Origin: Clostridia bacterium
Lineage (GTDB): Bacteria > Bacillota > Clostridia > Christensenellales > Borkfalkiaceae
Direction: 5' to 3'
Assembly: GCA_900770185.1 (NCBI GenBank)
Contig: CAAGJM010000042.1
Location: 1-26,522 of the forward strand
Length of the DNA: 26,522 nt
The translations under genes were made by a program, and so were the position numbers. The notes beneath the pieces are model-generated. The model ran no database searches. It worked only from the letters and a program-made list of their open reading frames with translations, and was not told where the DNA came from. This document shows, in pieces, positions 1 through 9,618 of this stretch (positions within the stretch are counted from its first letter, which is position 1; each line of letters starts with the position of its first letter).

Positions 1-158
1 ATTATACCAAAAAGTAAGCAAAAGGTCAATACGATAGCGGAATTTATATGCCGTAAACCGTCTTTTAAGCTGTTATTTACATCGGCGGGCGGTTACGGGC
101 AGGTTTAAAGCCCGGTTTTGCCGTATAACGCCGAACGGTTTTATACTGCCGCGTTTAA

Positions 159-1238
159 TTATTCCCTCAAACCGCAGCTATGATATTTAACCGTTTTGCC
201 GTTGTGAAACTCTACGGGAATATACACGGTGCCGTCAAGCGGCTTGCCGCTTATCAGGTCGATAAGGTATTTAACCCCCGCTTCGCCGAGAGCGGAAAAG
301 TTTTGAACGACGCTCGTTAAATCGAGTTCGCCGCACGTAAACGCCCCGTCAAACCCGACGACGGAAATATCTTCGGGAACCTTTAACCCCGCCCCGTTTA
401 ACGCCTTAATAAGCGTTTTGGCGTGCTCGTCGTTCACGCACACGACCGCCGTTATATCCGTTTTCCCGATAGCGACGCTTTTTGCAAACTCTTCCGCGCG
501 CACCTTTCCGCGGGTATTTTTAACGATGTTCACGCTCCCGGCATTTATTTTAAGCCCGCTTTCCGCCATGCTTTTAACGAACCCTTCGAACCGCTCTTTT
601 TCCGTCGTGGGGGCGTAGGGCATAACGTAACTGAACCCGATGTTTTTATGCCCGTTTTCGGCAAGGCATTTAACCGCCAAACTCGCGCCGCGGTAATTAT
701 CGGGCGTTATAAGCGGGGCGCGTATTCCGTCAACGCGCCTGTCAAGAAATATGAACGGAATTTTTTTAATCAGAAGTGCGCTATAAAGCCCCACGTTATC
801 GTAGCCCTTTACGGGGTAAACCATAACCCCGTCATAGTCCGATTTAAGCACTCGTTCAAGTTTTTCGGCTTCCTTTAAAACGTCGCCGTAAGTAACCATA
901 ACCTCTAAAAAACAGTTGTTTATAAGCGCGGTTACCTGCGCCGCCTTGATGATTTTCGCATAGTCGCCGTCGTCGTTAGTTATAATGAGCGCAAGGATTT
1001 TTTGCCCCGCGTTTTTTCTGCCGTTTACGAAAGTGCCCGCCTTTTTTACGCAGTAGATAACGTTCATTTCTTTAAGCGTTTTTAAAGCCCTTTCGACCGT
1101 CGTTTTGCTGACACCGTAAATATTTGCAAGCTCTATTGTTCCGGGCAGTTTATCGCCCGCCGAAAGCTTTCCGCTTTTTATATCGGCGATGATATCGTCG
1201 CTTATTTTTTTGTGAAGTTTTTTGCTTTTCGCTTCCAT
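159..1238 (-). CDS. GntR-type DNA-binding regulator with LacI-type sugar-binding domain (AraR-like)
   Basis: This is a ligand-responsive transcription factor of 359 residues. Residues 7-73 form a GntR winged helix (LPGTIELANIYGVSKTTVER, ending in the AGTFV wing). Residues 80-355 resemble a periplasmic-binding/LacI sugar-sensing domain (FIFLDRR, DNYRGASLAV, GFSYV, VVCVNDEHA, ISVVGFDG). The same GntR-plus-LacI architecture is known from AraR. It is divergent from the fructokinase-manA pair, so I infer that it controls those genes and binds a sugar or sugar phosphate. The start is the ATG at 1238. Its Shine-Dalgarno sequence is weak (GGGT, about ten bases upstream). The actual ligand cannot be read from the sequence. 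Confidence 0.9.
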   Translation of the reverse strand: MEAKSKKLHKKISDDIIADIKSGKLSAGDKLPGTIELANIYGVSKTTVERALKTLKEMNVIYCVKKAGTFVNGRKNAGQKILALIITNDDGDYAKIIKAAQVTALINNCFLEVMVTYGDVLKEAEKLERVLKSDYDGVMVYPVKGYDNVGLYSALLIKKIPFIFLDRRVDGIRAPLITPDNYRGASLAVKCLAENGHKNIGFSYVMPYAPTTEKERFEGFVKSMAESGLKINAGSVNIVKNTRGKVRAEEFAKSVAIGKTDITAVVCVNDEHAKTLIKALNGAGLKVPEDISVVGFDGAFTCGELDLTSVVQNFSALGEAGVKYLIDLISGKPLDGTVYIPVEFHNGKTVKYHSCGLRE

Positions 1239-1266
1239 AATAAAATTTTACCCGATATTTGCGACG

Positions 1267-1295
1267 ATTGTAAAGCAATAATTAAAAATAAACAA
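1267..1295 (-). promoter_or_regulatory. Candidate promoter of the GntR/LacI-type regulator
   Basis: Read on the minus strand, TTGTTT (1290-1295) and TACAAT (1267-1272) are 17 bases apart, about 30 bases before the regulator's ATG. The sequence AAATATCG (plus-strand positions 1253-1260, reversed) lies near the expected start of transcription. It repeats one half of the palindrome at 1348-1365, so autoregulation is possible. Confidence 0.5.
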
Positions 1296-1347
1296 TATAT
1301 TTTATTTTATTTTATAAAAAAATGCGGGTTTAATTTTTTAATCGGCT

Positions 1348-1365
1348 AAAAATATCGAGATTTTT
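1348..1365. promoter_or_regulatory. Candidate operator palindrome between the divergent promoters
   Basis: AAAAATATCGAGATTTTT is an 18-bp palindrome with one mismatched pair. It ends one base before the -35 box of the fructokinase promoter. Its half AAATATCG recurs in reverse orientation at 1253-1260 in the regulator's own promoter. Regulators of the GntR and LacI types bind such dyads, so this is the best candidate binding site in the region. Its role is inferred. Confidence 0.45.
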
Positions 1366-1366
1366 A

Positions 1367-1395
1367 TTGATTGCCGCTTTAAACGAATGTATTAT
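1367..1395 (+). promoter_or_regulatory. Promoter of the fructokinase-manA operon
   Basis: TTGATT (1367-1372) and TATTAT (1390-1395) are separated by exactly 17 bases, a good sigma-70/SigA-type match. The start codon lies 45 bases downstream and is preceded by the Shine-Dalgarno sequence AAAGGTGA. Confidence 0.65.
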
Positions 1396-1439
1396 TAAAT
1401 TGTGCCGAATTATATCGGTAGCGCAACAAAAGGTGATTT

Positions 1440-2321
1440 ATGATACTTGTGATAGGCGAAATTCTTGCCGACATGATAGGCAAAGATTCGGACAGAAACC
1501 TCGATTTAGCGGCTTACGTAGGCGGCGCACCCTTTAACGTTGCGGTGAACGCAAAACAGGCGGGCGCAAAAGTCGGGTTCATCGGCAGAGTGGGAAGCGA
1601 CCCCTTAGGCGCGTTTTTAAAACGCAACGCCGCCCGCGCAAACCTTGATTACTTAGACGTTCAGACCGACCCCGTCCGCAATACGACGATAGCTTTCGTC
1701 ACATTAACGAGCGGCGAGCGCGATTTTGCTTTTTTAAGGAACGGCACCGCGGACTATTTTATAGACGTTAAAAACCTTGATTTGAATGTCTTCCCGAACC
1801 TTAACGTCGTGCATTTGGGCTCGCTTATGCTGTCCGAAAGCGAAGGCGTGGTATTGGCAAACGATATTGCCGAGAAAGCAAAAGCCGCAAATAAACTTTT
1901 AAGTTTCGACGTGAATTTCAGAACCGATTTATATCAAGATTTTGACGCCGCAAAAAAGGCGTACGCCCCGTTTATAGAAAAGGCGGATATATTAAAATTT
2001 TCGGACGACGAAATTTTAGCGTTTACGGGGCTTAGCGATATAAACACGGCTATAGATAGAGTGTACAGAAAAGATATGCTTTTGCTCATTACCATGGGCG
2101 CAAAAGGAAGTAAGTACGTATATAACGACTTAAGCGGATTTATACCGTCCGACCCCGTTAAGCCCGTCGATACGACCGGCGCGGGCGACGCATTCTTCGG
2201 CGCGGTGCTTGCAAATATTGACGGCAGAAAGTTAAACAAGCAAACGATTGAAGCGGCAGTTAAAGCGGGGAATTTAAGCGGCGCGAATGCAACGCAATTT
2301 TTCGGCGCGGTTAAGTTTTAA
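1440..2321 (+). CDS. scrK: Fructokinase / PfkB-family carbohydrate kinase
   Basis: This is a 293-residue PfkB (ribokinase superfamily) kinase that most likely phosphorylates fructose to fructose-6-phosphate in the cytoplasm. The N-terminal substrate signature is clear (VGGAPFNVAVNAKQAGAK, about 27-44, then GFIGRVGSD). DVNFR at 157-161 and the C-terminal anion-hole motif DTTGAGD (244-250, with Asp250 as catalytic base, then AFFGA) are intact. Length is normal for bacterial fructokinases. The start is fixed by AAAGGTGATTT ahead of ATG 1440. manA follows 91 bases later on the same strand; both products feed fructose-6-phosphate. Another hexose or 2-keto-sugar substrate cannot be excluded from sequence alone. 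Confidence 0.88.
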   Translation: MILVIGEILADMIGKDSDRNLDLAAYVGGAPFNVAVNAKQAGAKVGFIGRVGSDPLGAFLKRNAARANLDYLDVQTDPVRNTTIAFVTLTSGERDFAFLRNGTADYFIDVKNLDLNVFPNLNVVHLGSLMLSESEGVVLANDIAEKAKAANKLLSFDVNFRTDLYQDFDAAKKAYAPFIEKADILKFSDDEILAFTGLSDINTAIDRVYRKDMLLLITMGAKGSKYVYNDLSGFIPSDPVKPVDTTGAGDAFFGAVLANIDGRKLNKQTIEAAVKAGNLSGANATQFFGAVKF

Positions 2322-2412
2322 CAACACTTTAAAACGCCGACCGTTTAGCCTTTAAAGCGCGGCTTAGCGTAACACGACAGCAAATTATCAAACTATATAA
2401 GGACTTTTAATT

Positions 2413-3489
2413 ATGGATATTAAAAAAATAGTAACAGAACCGATATTTTTCGAGCGCAACCGCGTGTACAGAATTTATAAAGGCGGCAAACAGTATTACG
2501 ATTTGTTCGACCGCTCCACGGGTTACGACGACGGCACCGACAACTTCTTCCCCGAAGAGTGGATAGCAAGCAAAGTTAAAGCGATAAACCCCAAATATTT
2601 CGGCAAGCGCGACGGCGTTTCCGTCGTTAAGGGAACCGATTTGTTTTTGGACGACTTGCTTCGCGACTATCCCGCCCAAATGCTCGGCAACAGAAAATAC
2701 GATTGCCTCGTTAAGTTTTTGGACAGCGCGATAAGGCTCCCCTTTCAGGTGCACCCGACGAAAGAATTTTCACGCAAATACTTTCACAGCGAGTACGGAA
2801 AAACCGAAGCGTGGTTAGTCGTTAAAACGAGGGAAAACGCTAAACTGTATTTTGGTTTTAAAGATAAAATAACTAAAGAAGAACTCTCCCGCTTAGAAGA
2901 AAAAAGCGAGATCGAAAAAGACATTATGGGCAACCTTTTGTACGGCGTAGACGTAAAGGTCGGGGATATCTGGCTTATAAAGGCGGGGCTTATTCACGCG
3001 CTCGGCGCGGGCTGCACCGTCATCGAAATTCAGGAACCTACCGATTTTACCATTCAGCCCGAACGCTGGTGCGGCGACTATCACATAAGCTACGACGAAG
3101 AATACATCGGCCTCGATAAGCAAACCGCGCTTGACGCGATAAATTACGATATCTACGGCGACGCCGCCGTAAGGTACGCCGCCGTCACCCCTAAAAAAGT
3201 TATCGACACGCCCTCTTACGTCAAAGAAGTTTTAATTGATTATAACGACACGCCTTGCTTTGCCGAAAACCGCCACACTCTTAAACGCGGCGGAAAATTC
3301 ACTATGGACTACGCCCCGTCCGTTTACATTTTGCTTGACGGAACGGCTAAAATCATCGGAGACGGGTACGAAAAAGTCATCTCGCGCGGGGATTATTTCT
3401 ACCTCCCCTACGCCGCGGAAGGAAAGTTTACCGTCACAACCTTAGACAGCGCGACGCTTATCGAATGTTTACCGAGTAAACAGGACTAA
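2413..3489 (+). CDS. manA: Class I mannose-6-phosphate isomerase-like protein
   Basis: This 358-residue cupin-type, zinc-dependent isomerase interconverts mannose-6-phosphate and fructose-6-phosphate. The metal-site motifs of class I enzymes are present: FQVHP at 111-115 (Gln112, His114), KTEAW at 130-134 (Glu132) and GLIHALGAG at 192-200 (His195), followed by CTVIEIQEPTDFT. A second cupin-like domain occupies the C-terminal third. The protein is somewhat longer than the roughly 315-residue Bacillus enzymes. AAGGA sits nine bases before the ATG. It lies downstream of fructokinase, apparently co-transcribed, and is closed by the hairpin at 3546-3584. Besides mannose catabolism it could supply mannose-6-phosphate for sugar nucleotides, although no GDP-mannose genes are seen here. 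Confidence 0.87.
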   Translation: MDIKKIVTEPIFFERNRVYRIYKGGKQYYDLFDRSTGYDDGTDNFFPEEWIASKVKAINPKYFGKRDGVSVVKGTDLFLDDLLRDYPAQMLGNRKYDCLVKFLDSAIRLPFQVHPTKEFSRKYFHSEYGKTEAWLVVKTRENAKLYFGFKDKITKEELSRLEEKSEIEKDIMGNLLYGVDVKVGDIWLIKAGLIHALGAGCTVIEIQEPTDFTIQPERWCGDYHISYDEEYIGLDKQTALDAINYDIYGDAAVRYAAVTPKKVIDTPSYVKEVLIDYNDTPCFAENRHTLKRGGKFTMDYAPSVYILLDGTAKIIGDGYEKVISRGDYFYLPYAAEGKFTVTTLDSATLIECLPSKQD

Positions 3490-3545
3490 ATCGCTTACTA
3501 ATAAAAGTAATGCAATGGCATTCGTTAAATAAATTTTCAATACAA

Positions 3546-3584
3546 AAAAATCGCCCCGCAGCTCTATCTGCGAGGGCGATTTTT
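3546..3584. terminator. Bidirectional terminator between manA and rfbB
   Basis: Arms 3546-3561 and 3568-3584 form a 16-bp stem with one bulged A (3573) and a CTCTAT loop. The outer five pairs are A-T, so both strands carry a T run after a GC-rich stem. It lies between two converging transcription units and should stop both. Confidence 0.9.
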
Positions 3585-3641
3585 AATAGTTTTAAAAATT
3601 GCGAGAAGTTTTATAGAAAACACCGTTTGTTCATATATGGT

Positions 3642-4667
3642 TTATTTTTGCCCATACATTTTTTCATAATAATTCCGATATTCGCCGTTTACAATAGTTT
3701 CCCACCAGTCGCGGTTATCTAAATACCACTCTATAGTCTTTTTTATACCGTCTTTAAATTTCGTTTCAGGCAACCAGCCTAACTCATTATGAATTTTGGT
3801 CGGGTCGATAGCGTAGCGCATATCGTGACCTTTTCTATCGGCGACGTGATGAATTAAATCGTGCGGCTTTTTGAAATAATCACAAATTAACGTGACTATT
3901 TCAATATTTTGCATTTCATTATGACCGCCGACGTTATACACTTCCCCGGCGCGACCGTTGAGAATAATCAAATCAATCGCTCTGCAATGATCCTCGACGT
4001 AAAGCCAATCTCTTACGTTTTTACCTTCGCCGTATACGGGAAGCGGTTTATCGTTAAGGCAATTTACAATCATTAACGGTATAAGTTTTTCCGGAAAATG
4101 ATACGGTCCGTAATTATTCGAACAACGACTTATAGTAACCGGCAAGCCGTAGGTTCTGTGATAAGCAAGCACCAATAAATCCGCCGCCGCCTTGCTTGCA
4201 GAATACGGGGAAGACGCATGTATAGGCGTAGTTTCGGTAAAGAATAAATCGGGTCTATCGAGCGGCAAATCTCCATACACTTCGTCCGTAGACACTTGAT
4301 GATATCTTTCTATGCCGTATTTACGGCAAGCGTCCATCATTACCTGCGTCCCTAAAACGTTTGTCTTTAAAAATATTTCGGGGTCAGTTATAGACCTGTC
4401 AACGTGACTTTCCGCCGCAAAATTTACGACTATATCCGGTTTTTCATCTTCAAAAATTTTATATATGCCGCTTCTATCGCAGATATCCGTTTTATAAAAC
4501 TTGAAATTGTCGTTTTTAAAAGCGTCTTTAAGCGTAGACAAATTACCGGCGTAAGTTAAACAGTCTACGCACACGATTTTAAAGTCCGGATGCGCTTTTA
4601 ACATGTGATAAACAAAGTTAGAACCTATGAATCCGGCGCCGCCGGTTACAATCACTGTTTTTTTCAT
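3642..4667 (-). CDS. rfbB: dTDP-glucose 4,6-dehydratase
   Basis: RmlB is the second enzyme of dTDP-L-rhamnose synthesis and converts dTDP-glucose to dTDP-4-keto-6-deoxyglucose. It is an extended short-chain dehydrogenase of 341 residues, the usual length. Visible features are the NAD-binding GGAGFIG (9-15), NFAAESHVDRS (82-92), the catalytic STDEVYGD (126-133, with Thr127-Asp128-Glu129) and YSASK (155-159, Tyr and Lys). RCSNNYGPYHFPEKLIP is also typical. AAGGAG precedes ATG 4667 with normal spacing. It is the last gene of the polysaccharide operon, 12 bases after rfbC. Its product could also feed the DegT aminotransferase encoded at the start of the operon. Confidence 0.97.
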   Translation of the reverse strand: MKKTVIVTGGAGFIGSNFVYHMLKAHPDFKIVCVDCLTYAGNLSTLKDAFKNDNFKFYKTDICDRSGIYKIFEDEKPDIVVNFAAESHVDRSITDPEIFLKTNVLGTQVMMDACRKYGIERYHQVSTDEVYGDLPLDRPDLFFTETTPIHASSPYSASKAAADLLVLAYHRTYGLPVTISRCSNNYGPYHFPEKLIPLMIVNCLNDKPLPVYGEGKNVRDWLYVEDHCRAIDLIILNGRAGEVYNVGGHNEMQNIEIVTLICDYFKKPHDLIHHVADRKGHDMRYAIDPTKIHNELGWLPETKFKDGIKKTIEWYLDNRDWWETIVNGEYRNYYEKMYGQK

Positions 4668-4679
4668 TAAGATATCTCC

Positions 4680-5243
4680 TTAAATATTGTCAAAAAAACT
4701 CAAGTCCAAATCTTTTAATTTAGGATGCTTTTTATCTTTATCGCTTAATATAACGTCGGAAACGTCGCCCCAATCAATGCCGATATCCGGGTCGTTCCAC
4801 ATAATTCCGCCCTCGTCGCCGGGATGATAAAAATCAGTCACCTTATAACAAAACTCAGCGGTTTCCGACCTCACCAAAAAGCCGTGCGCAAATCCTTCGG
4901 AAATATAAAACTGTTTTTTGTTTTCGGCAGTAAGTTCAACCCCGAACCATTTACCGAAGGTTTTAGAGTTTTTTCTTAAATCGACGGCAACATCATAAAC
5001 AGCACCCGATATCACTCTTACGAGTTTGCCTTGCGGATAGTGTTTTTGGAAATGCAGCCCTCTTAAAACACCTTTCTTCGACATAGACTGATTGTCTTGC
5101 ACAAAATTTAAGTCGAGCCCTGCTTCGTGCATATCTCTTTGGTTGTAAGTTTCCATAAAATATCCCCTTTCGTCGCCGTGAACGCAAGGTTCTATTATAT
5201 ATAGCCCTTCTATATCTAATTTGGTAACTTTTATCTGTCCCAT
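4680..5243 (-). CDS. rfbC: dTDP-4-dehydrorhamnose 3,5-epimerase
   Basis: RmlC is the third enzyme of dTDP-L-rhamnose synthesis and epimerises the 4-keto sugar at C3 and C5. It is a cupin of 187 residues, standard length. DERGYFMETYN (24-34), the active-site RGLHFQ (61-66, His64), DVAVDLRKNSKTFGKW (84-99) and SEGFAHGFLV (115-124) are all present, as is FCYKVTDFYHP (131-141), which supplies the active-site tyrosine. The ATG lies two bases after the wzx stop. The Shine-Dalgarno sequence CGGAG lies inside the end of wzx, so the two genes are tightly linked. Confidence 0.97.
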   Translation of the reverse strand: MGQIKVTKLDIEGLYIIEPCVHGDERGYFMETYNQRDMHEAGLDLNFVQDNQSMSKKGVLRGLHFQKHYPQGKLVRVISGAVYDVAVDLRKNSKTFGKWFGVELTAENKKQFYISEGFAHGFLVRSETAEFCYKVTDFYHPGDEGGIMWNDPDIGIDWGDVSDVILSDKDKKHPKLKDLDLSFFDNI

Positions 5244-5245
5244 AA

Positions 5246-6676
5246 TTACTCCGTTTTTCCGTTTCTTATTTTTTTAAATTGCAAAATAGTTAATTTTATA
5301 TCTTTATATTTTATCAACAGGTATACTAAGTAACCCGCAAAATACAACGCAACCCCCAACCACGCACCTATAAACCAGCTTACCCCGATAAATAATATAG
5401 TCAGCAGAACTTCGCATATATTATCTTTAAGCACCGAAATTTTCATGTTTTTTGCAAGTAAAAACTCACCTAAAACACATCTGAACATCTGATTAAAAAC
5501 AATGCTTATCATAGCAAGCGTCAAATTGTTAAATACAAAAACGGATAACGCAGTCGTTACAACCGCAACTCCTACGCCTATAAGGTTGACGATAAGCGTA
5601 GTTTTTTCCATACGCCTAACATTCAAATACGTGGTTACTAAAAGCGACGACTTTGCGGCATATATGCACATAGGGAACAATATTGCCATGTATCGCATGC
5701 TTTCCGCATACTGCGGTAGCCATAGCGATAAAACCAATTCAACGGGGTAATAAATAATTAAACAACCGAGCATCGGAACCATCAATACGTTGCGTAAAAC
5801 GTCATAAATGTTATTAAGTTCGTTTTCATTCGTCCTGCGCAGCGTAGGATAAAGAACAAGTGCCACTGCGCTTATAAACACCAGCAACAAGTTGGAAACG
5901 CTCAACGTAAACGACACCTTAGCGTAAGTGGCAACATCCCATTTAGTTTGAATACCCCACTGCACGACGCCCAGAATAAGCATCCCCGCGATGTTCGCGA
6001 TAAGAAGCTTTATGCCGACGCCGATATTTAATTTCGCTTCGGCGACGGTTAGTTTTACCGGAGCGGGCTTAGTTTTTAAAATATCCCTGCACCACCATAC
6101 CGCAACAAAAAGTGCGACGGCTTTGCCGATTATATCTCCCCACACGAAGTGTTTGTAACTTTTTGAAAAAAACAAAATAATAACGATTATCGAAATGCCG
6201 TAAACGGATCTTCCAACCGTCGTTATCGAAGAATATTCTTTTATTCGATTAGTCGTCTGCAAATAGTAGGCAAGCATTGTGCGCGGCAAGTACACTATTA
6301 CGTTTAACGCGATTGCAAAGCATATAAATTTATAGTCCGCAGTCTTACTAAGCAAACAACCTATAACAGCTATTAGCGAAGCTATAAGCGTTTGCGTTAC
6401 GCACAATAACCAAAATTGCCCCGAATATAACGGCTTATTTAAATCATCGTAGCACTTACCGCCGTCACGCAAAAATACACCGTCGCACCAGCCTAAATGA
6501 AAAAACCCTATATAACTGACGTAAAATAAATAGATTTGCAAATATCCGTATTGTTCAACGTTTACGCCCAAAAATTTCGGAACGACAAGCGTTGTCAAAA
6601 CCGAAACGCATAAACTTAAAAGATTCGCCCCTATTGCATAGAACACTTTTTTTATAAACGAACTCAAACCACTCAT
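5246..6676 (-). CDS. wzx: Polysaccharide flippase (Wzx, MOP superfamily)
   Basis: This is a 476-residue polytopic membrane protein with roughly 12-14 hydrophobic segments. It fits the Wzx/RfbX family, which moves undecaprenyl-linked repeat units across the cytoplasmic membrane. The N-terminus (a short basic stretch, then a long helix, then VPKFLGVNVEQYGYLQIYLF) and GWCDGVFLRDGG near residues 62-73 are characteristic. Its ATG overlaps the rfbD stop in ATGA and its stop lies two bases before rfbC, so it sits inside the rhamnose set rather than beside it. Substrate specificity cannot be deduced. Confidence 0.9.
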   Translation of the reverse strand: MSGLSSFIKKVFYAIGANLLSLCVSVLTTLVVPKFLGVNVEQYGYLQIYLFYVSYIGFFHLGWCDGVFLRDGGKCYDDLNKPLYSGQFWLLCVTQTLIASLIAVIGCLLSKTADYKFICFAIALNVIVYLPRTMLAYYLQTTNRIKEYSSITTVGRSVYGISIIVIILFFSKSYKHFVWGDIIGKAVALFVAVWWCRDILKTKPAPVKLTVAEAKLNIGVGIKLLIANIAGMLILGVVQWGIQTKWDVATYAKVSFTLSVSNLLLVFISAVALVLYPTLRRTNENELNNIYDVLRNVLMVPMLGCLIIYYPVELVLSLWLPQYAESMRYMAILFPMCIYAAKSSLLVTTYLNVRRMEKTTLIVNLIGVGVAVVTTALSVFVFNNLTLAMISIVFNQMFRCVLGEFLLAKNMKISVLKDNICEVLLTILFIGVSWFIGAWLGVALYFAGYLVYLLIKYKDIKLTILQFKKIRNGKTE

Positions 6677-7527
6677 TCACCCAACTCTTCCAAATACCTT
6701 TTAAGCGCGTCCTGCCATAACGGGAGCCTTTCGAACCCGTTCAAAGTAAGTTTCGATTTGTCAAGCCTGCTGTTAAACGGCCGTTTAGCTTTCGATAAAC
6801 CGTATTCCGCAGTAGTCACGGGAATAACTTTAGTAGATTTTTTTGCCTGTTTAAATATTTCGGCGGCAAACTCCGCCCAAGAAATATAGCCGCCTTCGTT
6901 CGTGGCATGATAATATCCGTATTTTTCCGTTTCGATCATATCCACTAAAAGACGAGATAAATCATAAGTATACGTCGGCGTGCCGATCTGGTCGTCAACC
7001 ACACGAAGTGTATCGTGCGTTTCGCTCAACCTTAACATCGTTTTTATGAAATTGTTGCCGTTTTTGCCGAAAACCCACGCAATGCGAACGATAAAGTATT
7101 TGCTTAAAATCTCCGCAACCGCCTTTTCCCCGCCAAGCTTACTCATACCGTAAACGTTTTGCGGAGCATAATCTTTGCAATCGGGATCCCAAGGGGCTTC
7201 CCCTGTTCCGTCAAAAACGTAATCGGTCGAAATATAAACCATTTTTGCATCAATCGCTTTACAAACTTTGGCAATGTTAGCGGTCCCGTCAACGTTAATT
7301 TTCATAACCTTGTCCGAATTATCTTCGGCAGCGTCCACCGCAGTCCACGCCGCACAGTGAATAACGGCATCGGGCTTAACCGCCGTTAAAACCTTTTCGA
7401 CAGCCGAAAAATCGGTTATATCCATCTCTTCGATATCTACCCCGACAGCCTCGTGATTGCGCTTAGTAAGTTCTTTTACAACGTCGTAACCGAGTTGACC
7501 TTTTACTCCCGTAACTAAAACTTTCAT
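6673..7527 (-). CDS. rfbD: dTDP-4-dehydrorhamnose reductase
   Basis: RmlD is the last enzyme of dTDP-L-rhamnose synthesis and reduces the 4-keto group with NAD(P)H. I start it at the ATG at 7527 (MKVLVTGVKGQLGYDV), giving 284 residues, the family length. The reading frame extends upstream to 7614, but those 29 residues overlap rfbA and show no homology to the family. AGGT sits seven bases before the chosen ATG, and the gap after the rfbA stop is then seven bases. Motifs are GVKGQLG (7-13), YISTDYVFDG, and YGMSKLGGE containing the Tyr-x3-Lys pair. The stop overlaps the wzx start by ATGA. Confidence 0.95.
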   Translation of the reverse strand: MKVLVTGVKGQLGYDVVKELTKRNHEAVGVDIEEMDITDFSAVEKVLTAVKPDAVIHCAAWTAVDAAEDNSDKVMKINVDGTANIAKVCKAIDAKMVYISTDYVFDGTGEAPWDPDCKDYAPQNVYGMSKLGGEKAVAEILSKYFIVRIAWVFGKNGNNFIKTMLRLSETHDTLRVVDDQIGTPTYTYDLSRLLVDMIETEKYGYYHATNEGGYISWAEFAAEIFKQAKKSTKVIPVTTAEYGLSKAKRPFNSRLDKSKLTLNGFERLPLWQDALKRYLEELGE

Positions 7528-7534
7528 AATAAAC

Positions 7535-8418
<884 letters not shown>

Positions 8419-8422
<4 letters not shown>

Positions 8423-9618
8423 AAACTTTTATCGGCTCCTTTTGTTTCAACTGTTCTATCATCGCGCAAACAACACCCTATAATCAACCAAATTACCACT
8501 TCAAAATGCATTGTGAAAAAATTCGGTTCAAATAACCCATGTAGCAACACAGCGATAAATGTTATCAGATACGGGAACTGCTCCCCCCCCCTACACACTT
8601 TAAAAAAGAAATACAAAACAGCAACGTTTATAAGTGAGCCTATAATTCCGTAAAGTAATAAAGATTCGAGAACGAAGTTGTGCGTTCTAAAACCTTGAAA
8701 CCGATAATCAGCCGGATAAACATTACTTATATTGTTTATCGAGCCGAAAATAATATGCCGTTTTATATTTCCCCAACTAAACGCATAAAGTTCCGTACGC
8801 GAAGAAGAAAAATTTTTCAAGTTTCCTCTTAAAAGGTATTCTGTTTTCGTTTTAACAAGTTGATACACCGGTTGACCGGGTTTGGAATAAAAAAAACAAA
8901 TTAGCGCAATTATTCCGATAACAAGAACCGCGCCGGCAATCCCTACCGATTTAGGAGATTTCCAATTTATTGTTCTGATAGCCCACACTACTATGACCAC
9001 TGCGAAAGCAAGATAACAAGCAAAAGATTGAGTTGCGAGTAATGCCAAAACGGTAGCGAATATAACTGTTTTGGTAAATACGCTTTTATCAGTAAACATC
9101 AGATAAGTTGTGCATAACAATAAAAAAGTAGCCACATAATTAGAATCGCCGATACCAGCTACGATGAAGCTTTTGTCTAAACTAAACCCGCTTGTCAAAA
9201 CCGCATAAAAGATCTGAACATCGGTTAGAATCAAAAACGGCATTAATATATTTTTCACGTCAATCCGTTGATTATAGCAGATATTCAAAATCAGTATTGC
9301 GCAGAACGTAGTGAATACTTGCTCCAAAAACGTTTCTTCACCCACCGATATAAACAGCGAGTTTATCGTAAACAGTAAAAGTCTGAGCAACAGAAGAATT
9401 CCAATAATGTGTAAGCGGAAATCACGGTCTTTTATAAACCCGATTAGCGCAACGACGGCAAGTAACACAAAAAAAATCAATATGGCAGGAAACGGCACAT
9501 CAAAAGTCAGAAATGCGGGATATGCAGAAACAATCGCCAAGCTAACGTATGCAAACATAAGCAAAATTTCGCTTACTTGGAGACTTTTTTTAGTTGTGCT
9601 TAACAGCCTTTCTTCCAT
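8419..9618 (-). CDS. wzy: O-antigen/capsule repeat-unit polymerase or ligase (Wzy/WaaL-like)
   Basis: This is a 399-residue membrane protein with about ten or more hydrophobic segments. A large extracytoplasmic loop near residues 245-315 contains SSSRTELY and RTHNFVLESLLLYG, as in the Wzy_C/O-antigen ligase family. Next to wzx it most likely polymerises the flipped repeat units. It overlaps the upstream glycosyltransferase by 29 bases, and AAGGA lies about 11 bases before ATG 9618. The coding strand carries a run of nine G at codons 343-346 (positions 8583-8591). A slip there would remove the last 50-odd residues, including the final membrane segments. Base composition is more AT-rich than that of the operon ends, as is usual for wzy genes. 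Confidence 0.85.
8583..8591 (-). repeat. G9 homopolymer inside wzy (possible phase-variation tract)
   Basis: Nine C in a row on the plus strand give nine G on the coding strand, encoding Arg-Gly-Gly-Glu. It is the longest G/C run noticed in the window and lies in an otherwise AT-rich gene. Tracts of this kind are known contingency loci in surface-polysaccharide genes. That it varies here is inference. Confidence 0.9.

Noticed and set aside
1..158. Possible gene end or terminator before the GntR-type gene
   Set aside because: An imperfect hairpin at 123-146 has two internal mismatches and no T run, and no open frame with a ribosome site is seen.
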